This document shows, piece after piece, positions 50,132-60,373 of a stretch of 64,000 bases of DNA. How positions within the stretch are numbered: the stretch's first letter is position 1; every line of letters begins with the position of its first letter. Below the pieces are notes generated by a model. That model had not been told where the DNA came from. It saw only the letters and a list, made by a program, of their open reading frames with translations, and ran no database searches. The stretch is from Marchantia polymorpha subsp. ruderalis (taxonomy: Eukaryota > Streptophyta > Marchantiopsida > Marchantiales > Marchantiaceae), in contig AP031355.1 of the NCBI GenBank assembly GCA_037833965.1, forward strand, positions 7,465,501 through 7,529,500, read 5' to 3'. Both the position numbers and the translations under genes were made by a program.

Positions 50132-50146
50132 TCCGTCTCTTCGCGG
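50091..50146. repeat. Fold-back at the junction of two inverted element copies
   Basis: CCGCGAAGAGACGGA (50091-50105) pairs exactly with 50132-50146. A second stem, ATAATCG (50108-50114) with CGATTAT (50123-50129), lies inside, leaving an 8-base loop and a 2-by-2 internal loop. It sits where a plus-strand family copy ends and a minus-strand copy begins. Confidence 0.88.
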
Positions 50147-51229
50147 TCCAAGTCCGAGCCGCCGCAACACCTCGGTCACTTCTGCCTTGAGGTTCGCAAT
50201 GGCGTCCCGCGACCTAGACAGGAATAACTTTAACCGCTTCGCCACGCGCCGCCGACTTCGTCCGTCGCCAGTCATCAAATCTGTCGCACGCATCTCAAGT
50301 TCGCGCAACGTCATCCTCTCCTGCGCCGCGATCTCCCAGCGAGCATAACCTCTCAGACATCGGTCAACCCGCGAAACTAACTCCTTCCATGTGCAAACTG
50401 TCGCGCACCGGTTGTGGCCTTCAACCTCTGCCAACTATAACTCCGCCTCCGCCCGCTGCGTCTTCAATTCGTCGCACTGCGATTTCAGTCGACCCAGTAA
50501 CTCCTCGTCTGGCCTTCTCGCGGCCTCACTCTGCTCTAACGCCTGCGTCTGTCGCACGAGCTCCTCCGCCAGAATGCGGTTTTGAGCCTGCTCGGCACTT
50601 ATCTCCGTCTAGACCTTCGCACGCAGCAAATCAATTTTGCGATGCGCATTGCTCACTATCTCATCTCGCAGCTGAATTGCCGTCTTTTGCAGTTTCCGCG
50701 ATAAGGCACATTGATCCTACTGGAAATTGTAGCGTTCCTCCAACTGCCGATACTTCTGATCCAGGATCATCAATTCAGGATTTGTCGCCACTTTGATCCG
50801 AGTCCGATTTCGGACCAGCTCAACATAGGATCCACACTGGCGGGGATCCCCGTACTTGGTCGCCTTGCGATCAAGGTACCAGAGTAGTGGCACTACTTGC
50901 TCGCAGAGCACTCCGGTCAACTATACCTCGCACCGACTGCACTTCCTCCTCCTCCAAAGACGTGTCATCTTCTGTCTCCATGATTTCTGTTGCCGAAGAA
51001 ATCCTTAGCGATTCTCTCCCACTAGGCCTCGCAGCTTCCTCTGCTGCGGCCTCCACTCCATGTCCTGCTAGTACTTCCAACAGGGTGGGAGAATCTGCCC
51101 CCGGCGGACCTACTACATCATCCCGATCTGGTACCGCCAAAGGCGCTTCCGCCGAAGGCACACATGTCTCCGCATTCCTGCCTTCGCCCGTAGGAATGTG
51201 CTCTAGGGGTTTCAGCGTCGAAGGCGTCT
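50147..51229 (-). pseudogene. Repeat-family gene, C-terminal part
   Basis: Here lie the acidic linker (ADSPTLLEVLAGHGVEAAAE, ISSATEIMETEDDTSLEEEE), the conserved word EQVVPLLWYLDRKATKYGDP with SYVELVRNRTRIK, and the final coiled coil ending LKAEVTEVLRRLGLG. The right edge is the insertion of 51230-53456. The copy is broken. Confidence 0.65.
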
Positions 51230-53456
51230 TGTAATAACCCACTAAAGGCTAAAACTGCAATATAGTGGTAGAAACGTCGAATCCACAGGGACAGAGGAAC
51301 ACACAGGGTACAAAGTGTCACATTTAACAGACTATTGAGGAGTTTGAATTCTCAAGCGACTATCACTCCCAGAAATACTGCAAGTGTCCACTCGGAGCGC
51401 ACTCGGAGGTCGCACAGTGCAGCGTAACACACACACACACACACACACACATACACACACCTGAAACTACAGAAACACAACCCAGAGATCCGTTAGGACC
51501 TCTACTCAAGATTTCAGGGGGAAAATCTCTCGCGAGCACTCAGCGAAGCTACGGGTAGTGACTCCCAACTCCGGCTTTTACAACCCTTCCATTAGTTTTC
51601 TGCTAGCGTAGGGAACCCGGTTTGGACTTCCTACTTCGGATCGAAGTCACTCACACGCGGTGAACAACACTTTCAACTCACAAAACGCGCAGAGAACACA
51701 GGTCCGCACGGAAGGACTCACTGAGAAACGTTCCAGTAACACACCATAACAGTCTATTGAAAAGTTTGAATTCTTAGGCACTTGTCATTCCCAGAAATAC
51801 TACAGGGGTTACCCTGAATGCACCTGTTGCAGCGTAACCTGAATTTACAACCAAGGCTTGCACGAAGTAGCAAAACTTCACTTTGGCATTCAAGGGAAAA
51901 ATCCCGAAGGAGTACAATCAGAAACAACCACTCAAAGGTGTAGGGGCAAAATTATTCAAGTATCTAACTAGTCACTAGCTCTAAGCATCGGCAATCACCC
52001 TCAGGTGTAGATCCAAACTACTCAAGTCTCTAACCAATGCACTAGCTCTGAACAATCGGCCGAAGGCCTTCAGCTACAAAATGCGGAACGCCAAGTTGTA
52101 GCTCCTTTTACGTGGTGACAGAACTAAGGACACAAACACGCAGAGAAAATGAGTTCCTGATCTGCACTTCCGAAACTGAAAAAAATCCCAAGGCAAGACG
52201 CCTTGAACTACTTTATACCTTCTAAGTCCTAACTAACACTACACTGCAATGCCATGGTGCGAGCCGCAACAGATCCTACACCTGAGGAGTCGGCGGCTGC
52301 CTTCGCCTCTAACTTACAACCTAAATCTAACCCTAACCCTAAATTTGAATCCTAAGCCTACTGTACAGAGTCGCCAGCGTCTTTACATCCAAGATCTGAG
52401 GCTGAAAATTTGCAGGCATGCGTGGCCGGCTGAGACCAATAGCCCCACCAAATTTTAGATCCATCTAACCGTCCATCGCAAAGATATGGGCCCCGCAAGA
52501 TCTCTGAACCTAAGCCAAAATTCCTTCTCCAAAATCCGAGGTCCGGCGGACCCACATGGCGCTTGAATGCCGTTCCCGCGATTATGGGTAACGGCCTGCT
52601 CCTCACGTGCGACTTCACGCCCCGCCGTTCTGCGTCCCACACTTGACATAATCGCGCCAACTTCCGCCATCGGCAATCTTCTACCACGTGGCATCGAAGG
52701 CCCTTGAGCCGAAGGCGGATCTTCCGCCGGCTCCTTTCCTTTCCTGCGCTGCACCGGAGGTGAGTCTCGCCTATGCGCAGGCAGTCTCCCGTCCGCATGG
52801 AGTCGCCTATCTATAACAGTCACCCCCGTCGCTCATAACTCACAGATCCCTGCTTCGTTTGAAACGTTCTTGGGCTCGTTGAAACAAGCGTGTTGAGCTC
52901 TTTCCACCAAGACTCTAACCAAGTCAAGGCGTTGTGAATTGAGAAAGTTATGAGGGATTCACTCTTCCGCCGAAGGCACTTTTCCGCCGAAGGCCCTTGC
53001 CTCGAAGGCGTCTACCGCCGAAGGCGCATCTTCCGGCGGTTCTTCCGCCGAAGGCGTACCTCCGAAGTCGCTCTACCGCCGAAGGCTCCCCATCAGTAAC
53101 TTCCGACACTCATAACTCAGTGACCTCTCATCCGTTTTACAAGTTCTTGGGCTTCTTAGAACCAAAGCGTCAAGTTCTTTCCAACAAAACCCAAAGAAAC
53201 TCAAGGCGTTACAAATTGAGAAAGTTATGAGTGAAGCTGAGTTACCGCCGAAGGTGCTCTAAGCGGATCCTGCAGCATGAACCGCCCGTTCCGTCCCAAG
53301 CGTTCCACTGTGGCCTAAGCCCAAAACCCCTTGACTGTCCTCGATCCTCTTTTTACTCTGGTTTCGCGTACCGATTACTATTTATAGTTGCTACCGCGGT
53401 ACTTACTATTCAAATATGTTTTAGTTCCGACAAAAAACAAAAAGTGGGTTACCACA
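51230..53456 (-). mobile_element. TG...CA repeat-family element without the gene
   Basis: It begins TGTAATAACCCAC, ends GTGGGTTACCACA and is flanked by a perfect CGTCT duplication (51225-51229 and 53457-53461). It closely parallels 43353-46449: the same tail with an (AC)n run, the CTAACCCTAACCCTAA tract (52327-52342), then two tandem units instead of five and the same 200-bp terminal segment. The gene is absent. It sits inside another family copy and is therefore younger than it. Confidence 0.9.
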
Positions 53457-53632
53457 CGTCTCCGCCGAAGGCACCACCCTGAATTGCTCCTGCGCCGAAG
53501 ACCCTTGCTCCGAAGGCGAATCATCAAACGGTACTTGCTCCGAAGACGAGCATCTCTCCTGCGTAGATGTTCTGGTCATTGCCGCACGCCTTCCTCTATG
53601 GCCCGAAGGCCTCTATGCTTCCCCCGAGGGCA
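53457..53632 (-). pseudogene. Sliver of the split family copy between two insertions
   Basis: This 176-base remnant lies between the elements at 51230-53456 and 53633-58540. It is rich in CCGAAGGC/CCGAAGAC words, as expected for the Ser-Ala-Glu-Gly type linker of the gene. It starts with the CGTCT copy and ends with the GGGCA copy of the two target duplications. Confidence 0.7.
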
Positions 53633-53848
53633 TGTAATAACCCACCAAAGGCTAAAACTGCAGTATGGTGGTAAAAAGATCGAACCCACAGGGACAGAGG
53701 CAACACACAGAGTAAAAGTGTCACGTTTAACAGACTTTTGTAGAGTTTGAATTCTAGGCGACTGTCACTCCCAGAAATACTGCTGTGCTCGACTCGGAGG
53801 CTCGACTCGGAGGATGCTCGGAGGATGCACGGTACAGCGTGGTCACTC

Positions 53849-53881
<33 letters not shown>

Positions 53882-56800
53882 TGTGAAACTGGCAAAAGCA
53901 CAACTCGGAGGTCGGTCAGGACCTCCGCTTCGGATTTCAGGAGGAAAGTGTCTCAAAAGTTCACTCAGAGGTTCTGCAGGTAGTGACTCCCACTCCGGCT
54001 TTTACTGCCCTTCCGCCATGAACTAGCGTAGGGTACCCGGACTGGACTTCCCACTTCGGAACGAAGCCTCTTCATACGCCGTGGACGTCACCCTCGACTC
54101 TCACACCAAACGCAGGGAGTGCAGGCCCGACTGAGAACTTAACTGAGACACGATCCAGTAACACACACACAACCTGAATTGCAAACCAAGGCTTACACGA
54201 AGTAATAAAACTTCACTTTGGCATTCAGGGGAAACTTCCCGTAGGAGTACAATCAGGATATGTCACTCGAAGGAGTAAGGGGGAACTGTTCAAGTCTCTA
54301 ACTCGCAGCCGGCTCTGAGCATCAGAAATCACCCGCAGGTGCAGATCCGCACTACTCAAGTCTCTAACCGGGTACTAGCTCTGAACATTCAGCCGAAGGC
54401 CTTCAACTACAACATACGGTAACTTCGCTATGCTGCAGCTTCTCTACGTGGTGCCAGGACCAAAATGCACAAACACGCCAAGAAAGTGAGTTCCTGATCT
54501 GCACTTCCGAAACTGGAAGAGTCCCAAGGCAAAACGCCTTGATCTACTTTATACCCTCAAAGGTCCTAACTAGCACTACGCTATCCTATCTACTACTCGC
54601 AACATCTGCGCGAAACCAAACTATTCTACTGCACTCGGCGAATCCGGTGCTGCGCCTCCTGCGCGCCGGACTGCTCCGCTCGCTGTCTCTACCTTGCCAG
54701 TCTTCCGACCGGCTGCGCAACCCCAGGCGTCGGAGCGCTGCAGTGACTTCCGACTCTAAGTGCGCCATAGTGTCGCGCGCACCTGACAAGAAGGTTTCTA
54801 ATTTCCTCGCCACTCGCCGCCGACTCCGACTGTCACCCTCCGTCAATGCCGCCGCCCGAAGCTCGAACTCCCTGAGTGTGATCCTCTCTTGAGCTGCCAC
54901 CTCCCAATGGGCGTATCCTTTTAGACAACGAGTCACCCGCGTCGCCAACTCTTCTCGCGCCCTGCAGCTGCCTTCCACCTCTGCTAGCTGCATTTCCGCT
55001 TCCGCACGCTGTGCCCTCAAATCCGAGCACTCGGATTGCAAGTTGCGCAACAACTCCTCATCCTCCTTGCGGGCTCTTTGACTTTCTTCTAAGGCGCGCG
55101 TCTGGCGCGCAAGCTCGGCTGCTAGGACGTGGTTTTGTCTCCGCTCTTCCTGCAATTCCGACTCGATCTTTGCCCGCATTAGCTCGGCATCCGCCTGACT
55201 TTTCGTCGCCGCATCCTCCCTCTGCTGCTGCAAGGCTTGGTATAGCTTCTATGTGAAGAAGAACACAGAAGCTAGAACACAGAACACAGAAGCTTCCGCC
55301 AGGTGTTGTCGGAGGGCGGTGTTCCTATCCACATATACTTGGCACCTAGAGGCCCACCTTGCCACCTTGCTCCTCGTCCTTCGTCTGATAGTCTTCACAT
55401 AAGACTGCGTTTTTCCAGTACCCGCGTACTTGGATGTCTTGCGATCCAGATATCGCAGGAGTGGGACTATCTGCTCGCACAACACCCCTGTTGGCGTTTT
55501 CTGCACCGAATCCGCTTCCTGCTCTTCCGAGCTCGTCTCATCCTCAGTCTCGAGGATTTCAGTCGCCACCGAATCCCTTGGCGATTCCCTGGAACTGTGG
55601 CGCGCAGCAGCTTCCGCTGCGACGGCTGCTCCACTGCCTGCTAAAATATCCAAGCAGTGGGATCTCCCACTGCTTGAGCCCCTGTTCCGGCTCGATCTTC
55701 GGTCTCCGAAGGGGTCGACGCCGCAGTGACTCTTGTCACTTTTGCATCGCCCGCTTCTGCTGCCTGCCCTTCCGGCGCAATCTGCGCGGAAGGTGTCTTC
55801 GCTGAAGGTGCGTCCGCCGAAGGCGTCCGCACACTGGTCGCCGGCCCTGTCCGTCTCGCAGTCGGCGAATCCGGCCGACTCTATGTTGACCGACTCGCAG
55901 TCGGCCGACCAGCAGTTGTCCGACTGGGAGTCGGATACACCCTGCGCGTCTTGACTCCACTTGGCCTGCTTGCTGGTGGCGTTTTCCCAGAAGTGCCTTC
56001 CGCCGAAGACGACCCTCTGAGGGTTGTTGGCTCGTCAGCCAAACTCTCTTCTGCTTCCGGCCTGCTGTCCGGTTCAACACGCCGTTCAGTTGGCCTTCCT
56101 TCCGCTTGTCGGCCTTCAGTCGCCCGACTCGTAGTCGGCCGACTGTCAGTCCGTCCATCTCCTCCCGAAGGCATTGGTGCCTTCTGTGTAGAGGTATTTG
56201 TCGTCTTCCCTAGAATCTGTGTGATTATCTCCTCCTGTGTGAGATTCCGCCGGATCGGAGTACGCCCGGTCTCCTCAGTACCAGTTGGCATTTTGCGTGC
56301 CCTCTGTTTTGGTCGACTGTGAGGCTCGGGGGTGGGCCGACCACGAGTCGGGGCAGCTGGCACTTCCGGCTGCCTGTCCTCAGGTCTCTCATCCCACTTC
56401 CGCTTTCGCGGAATGCGCTCACTTCGTCGTTCTTCTGCTGCTCTTGCTGGAGCCGGAGCCGGAGGCGGACTGGCAGGTTCCTCGTCCGGATCCGTGTCTA
56501 CTTCGGCCTCCCTCGAGTATCTACCTGGATAGCTCCGGGTCAGCAGCGGAAACCGTGTTTTCTCAGAATTTGTCAAACATCCCATCGCCCGATAAAACAC
56601 GATCAAGTAAGGCGAAAGATGATTGAGGGTTCCTCCTCTCTCTTCTTGCGCATGTTGGCGCGTCACCTTCCACATGAGCCGTGCCCAATGCACTGGAGCT
56701 CCTGACAACACTAGCTCCACAAATTCTACCTGCCAACCATGCATGTAAGCGGTCTTGGTCGGCTACAATATCTGCAGCAGTGCAGTCGCGACATTTCTCC

Positions 56801-58540
56801 GCAATCGATCTTTGTAATCCCGTGTCCGGAAACCGTTCTTGGGATGCCTGGCAACTTTGAAGAGCTCATTGTAGGAGATTTCTTCCTCCTGGGATACCTT
56901 CACGCTATCGGCCTCGAAGAGGAGATCCCCTTCCTCGCCGGCACACCTGCTCAACACCTGCGCCCAGTTACAAATGTCCCATCTTTCTGGATGTGGACGG
57001 AATCCGCGAGAGGGCTTGTGTCTCTCCTGCAGATACTCGCGCACCATCTCCGGACATGTCCAGTTCCACCCCCACAGGAGAAAATCGAGCTTCAGCCCCA
57101 GCAGCACATCTTGAAATGCGCGTAGACCGATCTGCGGCACCCTGAGTGGAGACACTCGCAGCTGGGGAACCTTCGACATTGCGTTTCCTGCACACACAAA
57201 CGTTCTCCCTTTCGCCCGCTCTCTCACAATCGCCACTGCGCGTCGGCCGCTCAAGCACTGACTGCTCACTCTCTCTTCGCTCGCGCTCAAGTTCGCTACT
57301 CGCAATTCTCTCCAAGGTCTGTCAAGATCCTTGCGCAACTCGTCTCCGCACTCTCTTCTCTCACTGCAGGTCGCTCCGCTCTTGCGCGTAATCTTGGAAA
57401 CTGGAAATCGCAAAATCAAGAATGAGAGAATGAGAATGGAGCGGAGTCTTTTCTTCTCCGAATTCAAGAACGTCCAACGTTCTTACTGGTTACAACGTAC
57501 GCAGCCGGCTATACAGCCTAACGGTTCGCCCTTTGCATGCGCGAATTCACGTCTCCGCACTGCGCGCATTCGCATGCGTGAATGTTGAATTCTTCCGCCG
57601 CCGCCGCCTTCCGGACTCGAGTCCGCCGCAGGGTATACGTCGGCTATGTTGTCTTTCCCTAACCCGTCCGTCACCGGAGGCGTGTCGCCGCTGGTGCGTT
57701 CCTTATCCGTCGGCGCCTTGCTGGAGGCGCACATCTAGTCGGAGCGAATTACGCCGGCGCGCAGTCGTACCGCTTATTTTGTCCTTTATGCCTCGTCCAT
57801 TGCTGACGGCGCATATCCGCCAGCGCAAATCATGCCAGCGCACCCGGCCGTCAGCGCCACGTCGGAGGCGTACATCCGACCGGCGCTTTCCTCCCATGAG
57901 CAGCCGCCAAAGGCGCTTCCGACTCTGAGTTGGTTTCCTCCTATGAGCGCGTGATTCCGCCGAAGGCGCATCGCCGAGGGCGTACGGGAATCCTTTTCGG
58001 CTGTGAACCCTAGCGCGAACGGCGCATGTCCGGCTACGAGTTTTCCGACGCTCATAACTTCTCCGTCCCTGATCCATCTCCAACGCTCTTGGGCTCGTTA
58101 GAACGAGCGTCCCGAGCTCTTTCTAATGCAACTTCAACCAACTGGATCTACCGTGTATTCCGATCGTTATGAAGGTTTTCCCTTTCCGCGCCAGCGGCGC
58201 ATCGCCGAAGGCGCACTCATGGTCGGATGCCTTCAAAGGTCCGGGCCCTTCTCCTGACGTCTTTAGCAAAACCTCCTCCTGAGGTGTCTGCGCCGGAAGC
58301 GTAGCTTCCTTATACGCTGGAAGCGCGTGAGTAGAGACACCTCAGAAAAGGAGCTTTTGCCGAAGGCGCCGAAGACATTGGCGTTGGTACATCCGGCTAC
58401 GTGATTCTTCGTGACCTCGTGACGATCTCATCAATCCACTCTATTTAACGTACCCTTTTCTAACTACAAACACTGCTTCGGTACTAGTTTTCTAAAATTG
58501 TTTAAATTCTGCAAAAAAAAACAAAAAGTGTGTTACCACA
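53633..58540 (-). mobile_element. TG...CA repeat-family element with one gene
   Basis: It begins TGTAATAACCCACC and ends GTGTGTTACCACA. It is flanked by a perfect GGGCA duplication (53628-53632 and 58541-58545). At 4.9 kb it is the longest bounded copy. On the minus strand it has a leader of about 1.3 kb with CCGAAGGC words and one degenerate 300-bp unit, the gene (57179 to about 54586) and a 950-bp tail with an (AC)n run near 53849-53879. There is no reverse transcriptase, integrase or transposase, and the end sequence is not repeated internally. It inserted into another family copy. It is the best preserved gene-bearing copy here, but the frame has some breaks. Confidence 0.9.
54586..57179 (-). 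pseudogene. Repeat-family coiled-coil gene, best preserved copy
   Basis: The start codon at 57179 opens MSKVPQLRV, then PLRVPQIGLRAFQD and FLLWGWNWTCPEMVREYL. The N-terminal domain (about 260 residues) continues with CAGEEGDLLFE, RLRRNVATALLQIL, WQVEFVEL, PVHWARLMW and FYRAMGCLT. A long Pro/Arg/Glu/Thr-rich linker has nuclear-signal-like words (RIPRKRKWDE) and repeated Ser-Ala-Glu motifs. Then comes EQIVPLLRYLDRKTSKYAGT, followed by a coiled coil with Arg/Glu/Leu heptads (RARKEDEELLRNLQSE) and the C-terminal HLESEVTAALRRLGLRSR. No catalytic motif is seen. The plan suggests a DNA-, chromatin- or self-associating protein, which is inference. Confidence 0.7.
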
Positions 58541-59543
58541 GGGCACCCGTGCCTTCGACGCAGGGAGGTCAAACCTTCCAAGAATCTCTGCACTCACATC
58601 CTCCCCGGAGGATGATGAGTCCCTCGCAACTGCAGCTCGCCCCGTGTCCGCGCTGCTGTCCGCTGGCAAAATCAGCTTGCGAGCCTTTTGCTTTGGTCGA
58701 GCTTGCTAGTTGTTTGCCCGACGCCTGACTGGGACAGCGAGCAATTCTAGCCGATTCAGTTCTGCATCTCCTTCCCATTTCCGCTTCCGCAGTGCCTGCG
58801 CTCTCCTCGGTTCTTCCTCCGCTCTTAGTCGAGCTGGTGGTGTGATGGCGGGCACTTTGTCGGGGTCTGTATCAACCTCAACATCCCTCACAAGACTTCC
58901 CGGATTCGCCCGTGACAGCAAGGGAAATTTTATCTTCTCCTCTACTGTCATACACCCCATTGACAGATAAAAGTTTATCAAGAAAGGGCAAAGGTGATTG
59001 ATCGACCCTCCCTTCTCCTCTCCTGCCTGTTGTCGTGTGGCCCTCCACAAAATGCGAGCTCAATGAATTGGAGTACCTGTCAACGCTAGCTCCACAAATC
59101 CCACCTGCCAAGATGTCATGTAGGTAAACCTGTGCGGCTGCAAAATCTGGAGGAGTGCTACCGCGACATTCCTCCGCTTGCGATCAACATAGTCACCCGT
59201 TCTTGCTCGATTTGCAATTCTTGAAAAGGGCGCCGAAGGAAATCTCTTCTTTCTTCGAGAGATGCACACTCTCGCACTCGAACAGGAGGTCACCTTCCTC
59301 TCCCGCACATCTTCCTAAGACCTGCTCCCAATCACTCACTCGCCATCTCTCCGGATGCGGTCGGTAACCTCGCGAAGGCTGGTCCTTCTCGCGCAGCCAC
59401 TCCCGGACCATCGCCGGGCACATCCAATTCCATCCCCACAAAAGAAAATCGAGCTTCACCGGTGTCAGCTCATCTTGGAATGCCCGCAATCCGACTTGCG
59501 GCACTCGCAGTGGAACCATCCGTAGCGGAATAGACTTGGCCAT
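58541..59543 (-). pseudogene. Repeat-family gene, N-terminal part of the split copy
   Basis: The start codon at 59543 opens MAKSIPLRMVPLRVPQVGLR, followed by FLLWGWNWMCPAMVREWL, DWEQVLGRCAGEEGDLLFE, RRNVAVALLQILQPHRFTYM, GTPIHWA and LCPFLINFYLSMGCMT. These words match the copy at 57179 position for position, which defines the conserved domain. The left edge is the GGGCA insertion site of 53633-58540. Confidence 0.7.
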
Positions 59544-60373
59544 CGAATTCTTGAAAATCTCTTCGAGCTCCTGCTGCTGCTGCTCGTCGCAAGCTCAAGT
59601 GAGTGCAAAATCGGAAATGCGTGAATGAGCCCCTCCCTCTACCATCAAGAACTCTCATAGTTTGACATTTGGATTGGCAGCGACCCGCTTGAATGCGGTG
59701 TCGGCGATGAGGCGTAACGGTCTCATTCGCACGCGCGAATTCACGCTCCGCCGTTGCGCGGACTTCCACACTTGTACATTCGACTTAATCCCGCCGATTT
59801 CCGCCGACGTAGTTCTCCGTCCGCAAACCGCTGAAGGCGCTTGCCGCGAAGGTACTTGCTTCAGCCGTTTTTACTTTTTTTTCTCTTCTTCCGCCGAAGG
59901 CGAGTCCTTCAGCCGAAGGCGCATCCTTCCACCGAAGGAGCATCCTAACGACGAAGGCGGCGCTTCCGCCGAAGGCGCGAAGGCTTAAGCGACGAAGCAC
60001 TTCCACCGACGAAGGACGTTTGTAATACATGCTTTGTATGTCTTCCGCGGTAGAGTCTCCGCCGAGGATCTTGAGCCGAAGAAACTCCCTTCTACTTGCT
60101 CCGAAGGCGCTTCAGCCGAAGACTCCTCAGCCAAAGACCTCACCATCGAAGGCGCTTGAAGCGGACCTTGCAACATGAACCGCCCGTTCCGTTCAAGGCG
60201 CCCGACTGTGGCTTAAGCCCCAAACCCCCTAGACTACCTTTGATTCCTCTAGACCCCGAGATTCCCTTTTTACTTTGTTTTCGCGTACCGATTATTATTT
60301 ACAGCTACTACCGCGGTACTTACTATTCAAAAATGTTTTAATATTGAAAAAAAACAAAATCTGCGCTACCACA

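Larger units (their letters stand above)
50132..60373 (-). mobile_element. Repeat-family element split by two younger insertions
   Basis: On the minus strand the element starts TGTGGTAGCGCAG at 60373; the adjacent terminal segment closely matches that of 43353-46449. The gene start lies near 59543. The copy is interrupted by 53633-58540 (duplication GGGCA) and by 51230-53456 (duplication CGTCT). Its own tail is missing, because the copy is cut near 50.13 kb at the fold-back. The target duplication therefore cannot be tested. The coding part is broken in addition to the insertions. Confidence 0.75.

Noticed and set aside
53849-53879. CRISPR-like or functional short repeat
   Set aside because: It is a plain (AC)n microsatellite that also occurs in the tails at 43553 and 51428.
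55726-56322. 198-codon plus-strand open frame
   Set aside because: It is antisense to the linker of the family gene at 57179-54586, with the composition expected from the CCGAAGGC words.
53633-58540. Full LTR retrotransposon with two LTRs
   Set aside because: Neither end segment is repeated within the element, and no pol domain is present.
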